The position numbers and the translations under genes were made by a program. The notes beneath the pieces are model-generated. The model was given only the letters and a program-made list of their open reading frames with translations. It ran no database searches and was not told where the DNA came from. From Leptospiraceae bacterium (GTDB taxonomy: Bacteria; Spirochaetota; Leptospiria; Leptospirales; Leptospiraceae), in NCBI GenBank assembly GCA_024233875.1, contig JACKPB010000005.1:248001-312000 (forward strand): DNA of 64,000 bases, given 5' to 3'. Positions 1 through 8,740 of the stretch are shown in pieces (position 1 is the stretch's first letter; each line of letters opens with the position of its first letter).

Positions 1-483
1 TGTACTCAGGCAAATGTACCTAGTCATCAGGTTCGTGTTGGTTTGAAATGGAAATCAAAGAATTTTCCACTCAAAATGCAGGTCTACCTCCCTGATCCCA
101 AAAAAGAAATAGTACTCTGGGAAACCGGAACAGTAAAATCTAAAAATGATTTAAGAATAATTAAAGATTCCGAATTGACCGATTTTCTAATCTCTCCGGA
201 AGAAAAGAAAGATTTAGTTTTAGTAAGTGAAAACAAAACAGATTTAGAGGTAATTTTTTTTGCTGCTCCCCATCATGTGTCCCCTGAAGAAAATGCTCTC
301 GGATTTACTTTCAAGTGTCTTTGTGTGAATCATTATTTCCGGGTTCTCCCCGGGGAAATTTGGTATAGAAATATTCAATTAAAATTGGATAAAAATTTCA
401 TCGGGGACAAAATCCAATTTGAGCATAGTCTCATAGGCATTGACCCCGAACGTTTTCGTGAAATGAGCGATGAAGAAAATTAA
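1..483 (+). CDS. Partial hypothetical protein (5' end outside window)
   Basis: The reading frame is open from the first base of the window through the stop at 481-483, so the gene begins upstream; the TTG at 43 and other internal codons are not convincing starts. About 160 residues are visible. The visible part is soluble, with mixed charge, no signal peptide, no membrane segment and an acidic tail. I do not recognise a family. It converges on yajQ, and the two stop regions overlap by a few bases. Function unknown; that it is coding is supported by frame length and by codon use like its neighbours. Confidence 0.75.
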   Translation, partial: CTQANVPSHQVRVGLKWKSKNFPLKMQVYLPDPKKEIVLWETGTVKSKNDLRIIKDSELTDFLISPEEKKDLVLVSENKTDLEVIFFAAPHHVSPEENALGFTFKCLCVNHYFRVLPGEIWYRNIQLKLDKNFIGDKIQFEHSLIGIDPERFREMSDEEN

Positions 484-980
484 TTTTTGTAATTAGTAAA
501 GTGAAAATCAAAAGATAGATTAGCGTCCTTTAGCATTCTTTGAACATCCTGCAAATCATCCTTTTTCTTTCCTGTCACCCGAACATATTCCCCCATGATT
601 GTGGGTTGCACTTTTAATTTGGAATCTTTTATGATTTTTGTAATTTCTTTTGTGTGCTCTTTTTCCAACCCATCCTGAATTTTAACTTTCATCCGAACTG
701 TATTTCCGGTTGCAGATTCAATTTTCGTGTCTTCAAAATTAAAAGCTTTGATGCCGATTCCTCTTTTGATCATTTTATTGATCAAAACATCAATCACCTG
801 TTTTATTTTAATATCATTATCAGAATGTATGACAAGCTGTTCATTCTCCAGTTTTATTTCTGATTTCGATCCTTTGAAATCAAACCTTGTTCCTATCTCG
901 GACATAGCCTGAGTAATAGCATTTGTCAATTCTGATTTATCAACTTTTGATACGATATCAAATGATGGGTCCTGTGCCAT
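480..980 (-). CDS. yajQ: YajQ family nucleotide-binding protein
   Basis: This 166-residue protein belongs to the YajQ (UPF0234) family, whose members bind nucleotides and in some species act as cyclic di-GMP effectors. The family start MAQDPSFDIVSK is intact, followed by the FDFKGSKSEI block, and the length matches the usual 160-165 residues. The ATG at 980 has a GGGAG ribosome site that lies within the 3' end of alaS, only four bases away, which suggests coupled translation as the last gene of the rplM-rpsI-recX-alaS-yajQ run. Family assignment is firm; a c-di-GMP role here is inference, although a diguanylate cyclase is encoded at 24.8 kb. Confidence 0.95.
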   Translation of the reverse strand: MAQDPSFDIVSKVDKSELTNAITQAMSEIGTRFDFKGSKSEIKLENEQLVIHSDNDIKIKQVIDVLINKMIKRGIGIKAFNFEDTKIESATGNTVRMKVKIQDGLEKEHTKEITKIIKDSKLKVQPTIMGEYVRVTGKKKDDLQDVQRMLKDANLSFDFHFTNYKN

Positions 981-984
981 AGAT

Positions 985-3729
985 TTACACTCCCGATAAT
1001 TTATTTTTTAATAATAAGACAGCATCATTCCATTTCTCTAAATTAGAAGCGGAGCCCTGAGCCAGATCGGGCTTCCCCCCTCCTTTTCCATTCAAGAGAC
1101 CGGAAATTTCTCTATAGAGTAGATTGCAATTCAATCCTTTGTTGACGGCTTCTTTTCCCGCCATAAGAATCACGGAATTAGATTTTTCCATTTTATTCAA
1201 AAAGAGTACTACACTACTTTGGTTTTTATTTTTTAGGGTATCTCCGAGTTCCTTCAGAGCTTCATTTTTCATCCCGGAAAAATCAGAAGAGATAAAATAA
1301 TAATCACTGATTGGCTGACCTGAATCATAAATCTCTCCCATTCTTTCCTGAAGACTTATGGATTGCCTCGTCGCAAATTCTTTTTTGAAATCCATCAGTC
1401 TTTTTTGAGAAAGAGAAAGATTTGACTCCAGGTTCTTTTTTAAAGATCTCAAACTGGATACCGAATCGGAACCTTCTTTTTGAAATACCGATCGAACTTC
1501 TTCGGGAGTTGGAACCTTGCTAGTTATGAAAAGGGAAGTGTCCCCTATCAATTCTCTGGATTTGATATTGAATTCGGAAATCAAGACATCCAGACCTTGA
1601 AATTCTTTCTGAAAGTACTCAATTACTCTTTCACCACAAACAGCTTCAATCCGACGATTTCCGGCTCCCGGACTGGATTCCTTGGTGATCATAAAGTAAC
1701 CTATAGAAGAAGTTTCTTCCACATGACACCCTCCGCAGAATTCAGTAGAAAATTCCCCCATCTGAACTACCCGAACGCGGTCTCCATATTTGTCTTCAAA
1801 AAAGGCAATGGCTCCTGTCTTACGCGCTTCTTCCATAGGCAATTCCCGGGTCGATACTTTTTCAGAAGATCGAATCGCAAGATTTACTTTTTTCTCAACT
1901 TTTTCCATTTCTTCTTCTGTCATAGCCGAAGCGTGAGAAAAATCGAATCGTAGATATTCATTGGAAACCAGAGAAGCTTTTTGTGATACATGAGAACCTA
2001 AAATTTCTCTCAGGGCTCCATGCATAAGATGAGTTCCCGAGTGATGTAGGGTAAGAAGACGCCTTCTTTCAGAATCTATCTCAGCTTTCACTTTTGAACC
2101 GGGAACTATCGCTCCTTTCAGAACAGTCCCAATGTGTAGTACAATATTGTTCTCTTTTTGGGTATCCGTCACCTGAAAAAGAAAATCATCAGATTTAACA
2201 TAACCTGTATCACCCAATTGACCTCCGGATTCACCATAAAAAGGAGTGCTATCGAGAATCAGGATGCCACTCTCCCCCGGATTTAAAGATGGAATAGAAA
2301 TCCCATCTTTGAGAACGATTTGAATTTCAGCTTCACCTGAATGAGATTCATAGCCGATGAACTTAGTTTCAGATAAATTTGAAATCGATGGATCATTGAG
2401 TAGAGATGACTTTTTATTTTTCCAGGACTCTCGGGATAGTTCTCTATCTTTTTCAAATTCTTCTAAAAATCCTTTCTCATCAAAAACAAGGTTTTTTTCT
2501 TCTAAAATCTCCCGGGTCATTTCTGCAGGAAAGCCATATGTTCCATAAAGTTTGAATATATACTTTCCGGGAAAGAGGGTAAGATTTTTGGATCGACAAT
2601 CTTCAATCATATCCTCCATATGCGTAATACCAACTTCCAGGGTATTCAGGAATAACTTTTCTTCAGAATACAAAATGGATTCTATCTTTTCTTTTTGTTC
2701 TGAAAGTTCCGGATATTCTTCCTGATATATAGAAACTATCTCAGAAACGAGTTTGTAAAGAAACGGTTCAAACTGGTTGAGTTTTCTGGCATAGAGAGAA
2801 GCCCGACGGATCAATCTACGTATTACATATCCCCGACCTGTCCTATCCGGATAGATCCCATCTGCGATCGCGAAGCTAACCGATCGACAATGATCGGTCA
2901 AAACTCTAAAAGGAGCTTTGTCGTTGTCCCGATAGGATATCCCCACTAGAGCTTCAATTCTTTCAATGATTCGCTTCAGCTGATCGGTATCATAAACTGA
3001 ATCTACACCCTGAAGAAGGAGAGCTACTCTTTCCAATCCCGAACCGGTATCAATGCCAGTCTGGGCTAGAGGATGCAGAACTCCGGAAGTGTCCTGGTGG
3101 AATTGATTGAAAACAAGATTCCAATATTCCATAAAACGATCACAGTCGCATCCCGGTTGGCAGGGAGATTCTATTCCGCATTTGGGAGTGGAATGCTCCT
3201 CTCCTCGATCCATATACAACTCAGAACAGGGACCACAGGCTCCGGAATCTCCGGCAGGTCCCCAGAAATTGTCTTTTTTTCCCAGTCTTACAATTCTTTC
3301 CCTGGGAATCCCGGCTTGAATCCAATAGGATTCTGCTTCATCGTCATCCAAATAGATGGTGATCCAAATTTTCTCGAGTGGAATTTTTAATACATCCAGG
3401 GAGAATTCGAGAGCATATTCGATAGCCTCTTTTTTAAAATAATCACCAAAGCTGAAATTTCCAAGCATTTCAAAGAAAGTACAATGCCTTTCTGTCTTGC
3501 CCACATTTTCTAAGTCAGTAGTTCGGAGACATTTTTGAGCCGTTACTGCCCGTGTGTAAGGTAGCTCTACAGATCCTGCAAAGAAAGGTTTGAACTGAAC
3601 CATACCGGCAGTTGTGAAGAGAAGAGTCGGGTCACCTTTGGGAATCAAACTGGATGAAGCCACATGTTTGTGTTGTTTTTTCTCAAAAAAATCGAGATAA
3701 AGCTTTTTGATTTCAGATACCGTTTTCAA
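985..3729 (-). CDS. alaS: Alanyl-tRNA synthetase
   Basis: Class II synthetase that charges tRNA-Ala, in the cytoplasm. The 914 residues carry the full architecture: an N-terminal catalytic core with the family opening (FTTAGMVQFKPFF) and the RTTDLENVGKTERHCTFFEM region, a linker, the editing domain with the zinc-binding pair HSGTH (about residue 570) and CGGCH (about 668), and a C-terminal domain ending with GGGGKPDLAQG-like sequence, slightly longer than the E. coli enzyme. The start is TTG at 3729, preceded by a strong GGAGGAG about nine bases upstream; it lies inside the end of recX, a 17-base overlap. No signs of decay. Confidence 0.97.
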   Translation of the reverse strand: MKTVSEIKKLYLDFFEKKQHKHVASSSLIPKGDPTLLFTTAGMVQFKPFFAGSVELPYTRAVTAQKCLRTTDLENVGKTERHCTFFEMLGNFSFGDYFKKEAIEYALEFSLDVLKIPLEKIWITIYLDDDEAESYWIQAGIPRERIVRLGKKDNFWGPAGDSGACGPCSELYMDRGEEHSTPKCGIESPCQPGCDCDRFMEYWNLVFNQFHQDTSGVLHPLAQTGIDTGSGLERVALLLQGVDSVYDTDQLKRIIERIEALVGISYRDNDKAPFRVLTDHCRSVSFAIADGIYPDRTGRGYVIRRLIRRASLYARKLNQFEPFLYKLVSEIVSIYQEEYPELSEQKEKIESILYSEEKLFLNTLEVGITHMEDMIEDCRSKNLTLFPGKYIFKLYGTYGFPAEMTREILEEKNLVFDEKGFLEEFEKDRELSRESWKNKKSSLLNDPSISNLSETKFIGYESHSGEAEIQIVLKDGISIPSLNPGESGILILDSTPFYGESGGQLGDTGYVKSDDFLFQVTDTQKENNIVLHIGTVLKGAIVPGSKVKAEIDSERRRLLTLHHSGTHLMHGALREILGSHVSQKASLVSNEYLRFDFSHASAMTEEEMEKVEKKVNLAIRSSEKVSTRELPMEEARKTGAIAFFEDKYGDRVRVVQMGEFSTEFCGGCHVEETSSIGYFMITKESSPGAGNRRIEAVCGERVIEYFQKEFQGLDVLISEFNIKSRELIGDTSLFITSKVPTPEEVRSVFQKEGSDSVSSLRSLKKNLESNLSLSQKRLMDFKKEFATRQSISLQERMGEIYDSGQPISDYYFISSDFSGMKNEALKELGDTLKNKNQSSVVLFLNKMEKSNSVILMAGKEAVNKGLNCNLLYREISGLLNGKGGGKPDLAQGSASNLEKWNDAVLLLKNKLSGV

Positions 3730-4207
3730 AATTTAAATACTCCTCCATATCCCTTCCTCTACCTAATTCTTTCATTGTAGAGAGAATATCCTCCCAATCG
3801 TATCCCTTATTGAGGCAACGATTGAGAAGTTTTTTTATTTCTTTTTTATCTTCACAATTCTCAAGGGAACTCTCCAGAATGCGCTTCAACCCTTTCAGTT
3901 CCCTCTCCCGATATTCTGAAAGATAGGCTCGGGCAGTTTCCTCGAGAATCCCAAATTTTTCCAAGCCCTGAATGAGTTTCAGTATACCGGTTGTATCAAT
4001 CCTGAGATCCAGAAAATTTTCTATAAATTTCTTATCATCTATGAGCTTGATATCTTTCAATTCATTCAGGAACTCTTCGATATCTTCTTCAGAAATGCCT
4101 TTAGAAATCAAAAAGGATCGAACCTCCTGAGAAGATCGATCCCTTTGCTTGAGAAATTTGCGAGAGAGGGAAAATAATTTTTCGTATTTCTCTCTCCCTG
4201 TAAACAA
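3713..4207 (-). CDS. recX: RecX-family regulatory protein
   Basis: A small, highly charged helical protein of 164 residues that fits the RecX family, which inhibits or modulates RecA filaments. The hallmark is the pattern with RDRSSQEVRSFLISKGISEE followed by a second three-helix block. The start appears to be TTG at 4207 with an AAGGA-like site very close to it, so the exact start is uncertain by a few codons. RecA is not nearby; the gene sits between rpsI (15 bases upstream) and alaS (17-base overlap), so it is probably co-transcribed with translation genes. Confidence 0.85.
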   Translation of the reverse strand: MFTGREKYEKLFSLSRKFLKQRDRSSQEVRSFLISKGISEEDIEEFLNELKDIKLIDDKKFIENFLDLRIDTTGILKLIQGLEKFGILEETARAYLSEYRERELKGLKRILESSLENCEDKKEIKKLLNRCLNKGYDWEDILSTMKELGRGRDMEEYLNFENGI

Positions 4208-4222
4208 ATCCTTTGAATCTGG

Positions 4223-4621
4223 TTAACGTTTGGAGAATTGAGTTCCTCTACGGGCTTTGTGTAGACCATATTTCTTTCTCTCAACCATTCTGGAATCCCG
4301 GGTAAGAAAACCTTCTTTTTTCAAAGCTGGTTTTGCATCGGAAATAGCTTTAGTGAGCACTCTAGCAAGAGCGTGACGCAAAGCTCCTACCTGACCGGTA
4401 ACTCCACCACCTTTAACGTTGAAGTAGACGTCGTATTTGTTTCTCATCTTCATTGTTTCTAGAGGAGCAAGAATCTGCTCAATCTTAGCCTCTCCAGTTT
4501 GGATGTATTCTTTTATATCTTTTTTATTGATGGTAATTTTTCCGGTTCCATCTACGAGCTTTACTCTGGCGACAGAAGTCTTACGTCTGCCTACTGCCCA
4601 AGTTTCTTTGCCTTTTGTCAT
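4223..4621 (-). CDS. rpsI: 30S ribosomal protein S9
   Basis: The 132-residue product carries the S9 signatures: the AVGRRKTSVARVKL opening, the GGGVTGQVGALRHALARVL block and the basic terminus ending in QFSKR, the tail that reaches the decoding centre P-site tRNA. Length is standard. It follows rplM by 10 bases, the conserved L13-S9 pair of bacteria, and is expected to be transcribed from the promoter at 5104-5134. Confidence 0.98.
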   Translation of the reverse strand: MTKGKETWAVGRRKTSVARVKLVDGTGKITINKKDIKEYIQTGEAKIEQILAPLETMKMRNKYDVYFNVKGGGVTGQVGALRHALARVLTKAISDAKPALKKEGFLTRDSRMVERKKYGLHKARRGTQFSKR

Positions 4622-4631
4622 ATAGTGATCC

Positions 4632-5081
4632 TTATAATTCTAATTTAACAGGTTTTTGTGCTTGAAGATTGTGCTCTGATCCGGCAAAGACACGACAATG
4701 AGTCAACATTTTGTGTCCCAATTTTGATTTGGGGAGCATTCCTTTCACACCTTCCATAATGATTCGTTCAGGATTGGACTGAATAAGATCCTTGAACTGA
4801 ACAGTAGTCAAACCACCGGGATAGAGAGAGTGATGGTGATAACTTTTGAGATTGAATTTATTACCTGTAACTTTTACTTTAGCTGCATTGATAACAATAA
4901 TTGCATCTCCGCAATCCTGGTTAGGAGTGAATGTGGGCTTGTGCTTTCCTCTGAGTCGAGCTGCGATTGCAGAACAAAGTCTTCCGAGAGTCTTGCCTTC
5001 TGCGTCGACAATATACCAGTTCTTAGTTATTTCTTCTTTTTTTAAAGAAGGAGTTCTATGTATGGGAGAAATAGTTGGCAT
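4632..5081 (-). CDS. rplM: 50S ribosomal protein L13
   Basis: L13 is an early-assembly protein of the large subunit. The sequence shows NWYIVDAEGKTLGRL, then LRGKHKPTFTPNQDCGD and the GMLPKSKLGHKML block. I place the start at the ATG at 5081 (149 residues) and not at the ATG at 5108: the inner ATG has GAGG 11 bases upstream, while the outer ATG lies inside the probable -10 box of the gene's own promoter and has no ribosome site. It heads the rplM-rpsI pair. Confidence 0.96.
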   Translation of the reverse strand: MPTISPIHRTPSLKKEEITKNWYIVDAEGKTLGRLCSAIAARLRGKHKPTFTPNQDCGDAIIVINAAKVKVTGNKFNLKSYHHHSLYPGGLTTVQFKDLIQSNPERIIMEGVKGMLPKSKLGHKMLTHCRVFAGSEHNLQAQKPVKLEL

Positions 5082-5103
5082 GAATCGTGTTTCCTCTAGT
5101 AAT

Positions 5104-5134
5104 GTCATAATTTTAGGAGAATAAGTTTTGTCAA
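5104..5134 (-). promoter_or_regulatory. Probable sigma-70 promoter for rplM-rpsI
   Basis: On the minus strand a perfect TTGACA (-35, plus-strand 5129-5134) is followed after 17-19 bases by ATTATG/TATGAC (-10, about 5104-5111). The -35 box directly abuts the thiL GTG start on the other strand. Seen in sequence; activity is inferred. Confidence 0.65.
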
Positions 5135-6049
5135 GTGAAGGAAATGGAAGAAATTAAAATAATAAAAAAATTTTACTCCTCATCAAATCTTCCTTCGGAT
5201 GATTGCTACTCTGATGGAAATGGACTTCTTATCTCTACGGATTCATTATCGGAAGAAACCCACTTTTTACATGAGTGGAGTTCGCCACGGGATCTGGCGA
5301 CAAAACTCATCGAAGTGAATGTCTCTGATATCATCTCCAGTGGTGGAATTCCGAAAATCTGTCTATTGAATCTGGGTCTCTCTAAACTCTCCAATCAAAA
5401 GACTTGGATAAATGCTTTCTCAGGTCAATTGAAAAAATTATTAAAAAAGTACAAAATTCAATTGGTCGGTGGAGATACCTATCACTCCCCAATCACGAAT
5501 TTGACTCTGACTATTCTGGGAAAATGCAAATCCCCAATTTTGAGGGAAAATGGAAATGTAGGTGATTTTCTTTATCTCACCGGAGAAATCGGAGGCTCAG
5601 TTCTGGGATTGGAAATTTTGAAAAAGAAAAAGACCCCTTCTCCAGGAATAGAAACTCTTGCAGTGAAGAGGCATCTTCGACCGGTATCAAGAATGGACCT
5701 CTTTCCGGGGATAGCCAGAAAATATAAAATCTCCTCTGCTATGGACATCACAGATGGTTTGATTCAGGATTCACTAAAACTGGCAAAAGCATCTTCTTTG
5801 AGACTGATCATTGATCTCGATAGGGTTCCGATTTGGAAAAAGAAAAAGTCAAAAATATCCATTCAAAAAGCTATCCAATCCGGAGAGGAACTGGAAATTT
5901 TATTTCTCTCTCCTGAAGCAATCCTTGAAAAAGGTATCACGAGAATTGGTCGGGCTGTTAGAGGAAAAGGAGTTTGGGACATCTCAGAAGAGATAAATTT
6001 TTCAAATTTAGATCCCGGATTTCTGCATTTTGAATCAAAGACTGATTGA
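5135..6049 (+). CDS. thiL: Thiamine-monophosphate kinase
   Basis: ThiL phosphorylates thiamine monophosphate to the active cofactor thiamine diphosphate. The 304 residues show the PurM/ThiL-fold landmarks: an N-terminal STDSLSEETHF (metal and phosphate site), NVSDIISSGGIPK, the VGGDT motif, and MDITDGLIQD in the C-terminal half. The apparent start is GTG at 5135; an ATG three codons later is an alternative. AGGAGA at 5115-5120 lies about 15 bases before the GTG, a long spacing. It is transcribed divergently from rplM, and its start lies against that promoter. Somewhat shorter than typical ThiL but complete. Confidence 0.9.
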   Translation: MKEMEEIKIIKKFYSSSNLPSDDCYSDGNGLLISTDSLSEETHFLHEWSSPRDLATKLIEVNVSDIISSGGIPKICLLNLGLSKLSNQKTWINAFSGQLKKLLKKYKIQLVGGDTYHSPITNLTLTILGKCKSPILRENGNVGDFLYLTGEIGGSVLGLEILKKKKTPSPGIETLAVKRHLRPVSRMDLFPGIARKYKISSAMDITDGLIQDSLKLAKASSLRLIIDLDRVPIWKKKKSKISIQKAIQSGEELEILFLSPEAILEKGITRIGRAVRGKGVWDISEEINFSNLDPGFLHFESKTD

Positions 6050-6051
6050 TT

Positions 6052-6894
6052 TTAACGGATGTAATTCATTTCACTCTCTCCCTGAATCTCACCCTCTTTA
6101 AAGGTTCCGGAGAGTTCGGTACCATCCGCATAGGAATAGGTTCCCTTCCCGTGAAATTTTCCATTCAGGAAGGATCCTGTGTACTTGTCCCCACCGGGAG
6201 AGATCAATTGTCCGTTTCCTGAGAATTTACCATTTTGAAATTCTCCTATGTAGACAGTCCCATCCGGATAGGACAGGGTGCCTTTCCCGTGGAATTGGTT
6301 CTCTTTGAACTCACCGGAATATCTTCTGCCATTGGGAAGCTCCAGAGTTCCCCTACCGTTGTACTTTCCATTCTGAAAACTACCATTGTACTTTTCTCCT
6401 GATTTTTGGGTAAGAAATCCATCCCCGTTCATCCTACCATTTTTAAAATTCCCTTCGTATTTTTCACCATTTGGAAATAAAACCCTCGCATCACCTTCGG
6501 GCTTTCCATTCAAAAAATTTCCCTCGAAAATTTCTCCATTATGAATTGTATAGACTCCTCTACCTGTTATTTCCCCTTCTCTGAATTCACCTTCGTAATG
6601 GTCTCCTTCAGCAAATTGTAATTTTCCCCATCCATGGAACTCTCCATTCAAGAAATCTCCCTCATAGACATCTCCGGAATCCAAAACCAATCTTCCCTTT
6701 CCGTGAAAACTTCCATTCTGAAATTCTCCGTCATACAATTCATTTCCATCCGACCACTTTCCTTTTCCATTCTGACAATCGCCTTCACATCCCTGTCTCT
6801 GTAAAGATGAACATTCCGGAAAGAAAAGTATGAGTAGAATGAATAGGAGGTAGCGGGAGGATACTCTCAGGATTCTTTGAAGAAGTATTTCCAT
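6052..6894 (-). CDS. MORN-repeat lipoprotein
   Basis: A 280-residue exported protein. After an N-terminal hydrophobic segment there is a lipobox-like LFFPECSS, so it is probably a lipoprotein with its cysteine near residue 28. The rest is about ten tandem 23-residue MORN repeats of the form Y-x-G-x-F-x-N-G-x-x-x-G-x-G, which fold as a flat beta-hairpin array. MORN arrays usually serve as scaffolds or lipid-binding surfaces; no enzymatic domain is present. It lies 29 bases after the POT transporter gene in the same direction and converges with thiL. Specific role unknown. Confidence 0.88.
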   Translation of the reverse strand: MEILLQRILRVSSRYLLFILLILFFPECSSLQRQGCEGDCQNGKGKWSDGNELYDGEFQNGSFHGKGRLVLDSGDVYEGDFLNGEFHGWGKLQFAEGDHYEGEFREGEITGRGVYTIHNGEIFEGNFLNGKPEGDARVLFPNGEKYEGNFKNGRMNGDGFLTQKSGEKYNGSFQNGKYNGRGTLELPNGRRYSGEFKENQFHGKGTLSYPDGTVYIGEFQNGKFSGNGQLISPGGDKYTGSFLNGKFHGKGTYSYADGTELSGTFKEGEIQGESEMNYIR

Positions 6895-6923
6895 AGGCTA
6901 ATCAATCCCGGGATCTATTTCCA

Positions 6924-8201
6924 TTAAAATTTATCTAGAATCTTTCTCAGGAAGGTTAGTTTCAGAATATAAAGAATCAATCCGCATAGAATTCCAATGA
7001 TTCCGAGAAAAAGAAAGAATTCACTGATGTCAAACCATCTGGAATAGGCACCGGACATCCAGCCCGAAACATAATGAGATACAGCATTAGAAAGGAACCA
7101 CACTCCCATCATAAAACTAAGAACATTAGCCGGTGCCAATTTACCCACAGAAGACAAACCTACAGGAGACACACAAAGTTCTGCAAGAGTTAGAAAAATA
7201 TAATATACTAAAAGGGGTCCCATTGAGTTTACAGTTTTTAATGAACCGGGATAAAGAGTTAAATATGAAATTCCGAGTAAAATTAGTCCGATAGAAAACT
7301 TATCAGCGACAGTCAATCGTATCTTTTTGATTTCAAAGTAATTCCATAGCCATGCGAGAAGTGGAGCAAATAGTAAAATCATAAGAGCATTTAGGGATTG
7401 AAATACAGAAGCAGGTACTTCAGTTCCCCAAATGACACGATCCACATTTCTATCGGTAAAGAGATTTACCGATGAGCCCATCTGTTCATAAGGAATCCAA
7501 AAGAAAATACTAAAAAATGTTAAGAGCAAAAGGACTAAAATTCCTTCCCTTCCCCTCTCCTTTTCATCCGATCTTTTCTCCGAAATTGTATGCTTCAAAT
7601 CCCGGAAATGCTTTTGCCCGAGATGAAATTGGAGAATTCCGAATATCATTCCAATTCCTGCGATACCGAAACCCAGATGCCAATTTATGCTTTCCCCCAG
7701 ATATCCGCAGAGAAGTGGTCCGAAAAATCCACCGATATTGATTCCCATATAAAAAATTGTGAATGCAGAATCTTTTTTTTCGGGATGAGAATCATAGGCT
7801 CTACCCAGGAGGGTAGAAATATTGGGTTTAAAAAAACCATTTCCTATGATTAAAAAAGAAAGTCCGATGTAAAAGAAGTGAATTCCATCCAAGGCGAGGG
7901 AAAAGTGTCCGAGCATCATCAAAAAACCACCCAGATAGATTGAACGTCGATTTCCTAAATATTTATCAGCGATCCATCCTCCCAGTAGTGGGGTAAGATA
8001 AACCAGAGCTGTGTACATTCCATAGACAGTTCCGGCATCTTCGTCTGTAAATTTAAAAAATTTTGTTAGGTACAAAACCAAAAGCGATCTCATACCATAA
8101 TAACTAAAACGTTCCCACATTTCCGTAAAAAAAAGTGTTTTTAATCCCGGATGATGGGATGATTCTAAAGGATTATTTATTTCTGGATTTCCAAATAACA
8201 T
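6924..8201 (-). CDS. POT-family proton-dependent oligopeptide transporter
   Basis: Major facilitator superfamily transporter of the POT/PTR2 branch, which imports di- and tripeptides with protons. The diagnostic ExxERFxYYG is at residues 27-36 (EMWERFSYYG), and the NIGGFFGPLLCGYL region in the fifth helix is the second family signature. About 12 hydrophobic segments span the 425 residues. It overlaps the upstream adenosyltransferase gene by 29 bases. Substrate is inferred from family only. Confidence 0.92.
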   Translation of the reverse strand: MLFGNPEINNPLESSHHPGLKTLFFTEMWERFSYYGMRSLLVLYLTKFFKFTDEDAGTVYGMYTALVYLTPLLGGWIADKYLGNRRSIYLGGFLMMLGHFSLALDGIHFFYIGLSFLIIGNGFFKPNISTLLGRAYDSHPEKKDSAFTIFYMGINIGGFFGPLLCGYLGESINWHLGFGIAGIGMIFGILQFHLGQKHFRDLKHTISEKRSDEKERGREGILVLLLLTFFSIFFWIPYEQMGSSVNLFTDRNVDRVIWGTEVPASVFQSLNALMILLFAPLLAWLWNYFEIKKIRLTVADKFSIGLILLGISYLTLYPGSLKTVNSMGPLLVYYIFLTLAELCVSPVGLSSVGKLAPANVLSFMMGVWFLSNAVSHYVSGWMSGAYSRWFDISEFFLFLGIIGILCGLILYILKLTFLRKILDKF

Positions 8202-8730
8202 CTTCAGTTTTTGAGCAATGGTTTTCGTAACGCGCAGCTACAAAAAGATAATCAGAGAGACGATTGATAAATCGAATTCCCATTTCGTGCACGATTCCTT
8301 TCTCAAGTTTTTCCCTGACCATAATTCTTTCGAGTCGTCTGCATATAGTTCGGGAAAGATGGAGATGCGAGGCAGGAGGAGTTCCTCCGGGAAGAATAAA
8401 TGATCTGAGTTCGGGAAGGGACTCATTCATTCTATCAATTTCATTTTCCAGATAATGAATATCTTCTTCGTTCAGAGAAGTTGAGTTTTCCCTTCCTGGA
8501 GGCAGATAGCCTGCTAGTTCTGATCCCAATTCAAAAAGTAGACTTTGAATGAAGTACAATGGATCTCTGAGTTCTGAATTCGGAGTTAATAAAGACACAG
8601 TAATCCCGAGAGAGCTGTTCAATTCATCACAGGTTCCGTACATTTCAACTCTTGAATCCGATTTGGCAACCCTACCCCCTCTGGCAAGAGAAGTCATTCC
8701 TGTATCGCCGGTTTTCGTATAAATTTTCAT
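8173..8730 (-). CDS. PduO-type cob(I)alamin adenosyltransferase
   Basis: Transfers the adenosyl group of ATP to cob(I)alamin, giving coenzyme B12. The ATP-binding N-terminus YTKTGDTGMTSL (from residue 4) is typical of the PduO type, and the C-terminal FILPGGT followed by HLSRTICRRLER carries the arginine and glutamate positions conserved in these trimeric enzymes. At 185 residues it has standard length. It follows the lytic transglycosylase gene by 10 bases and overlaps the POT gene. Leptospires have B12-dependent enzymes, which fits. Confidence 0.95.
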   Translation of the reverse strand: MKIYTKTGDTGMTSLARGGRVAKSDSRVEMYGTCDELNSSLGITVSLLTPNSELRDPLYFIQSLLFELGSELAGYLPPGRENSTSLNEEDIHYLENEIDRMNESLPELRSFILPGGTPPASHLHLSRTICRRLERIMVREKLEKGIVHEMGIRFINRLSDYLFVAARYENHCSKTEDVIWKSRNK

Positions 8731-8740
8731 GTAGTTTACC

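Noticed and set aside
1480..1953. 157-residue plus-strand frame
   Set aside because: Lies opposite the alaS editing-domain region; no protein-like features.
5082..5108. Longer L13 starting at the ATG at 5108
   Set aside because: That ATG lies in the -10 box and has no ribosome site; the ATG at 5081 has GAGG upstream.
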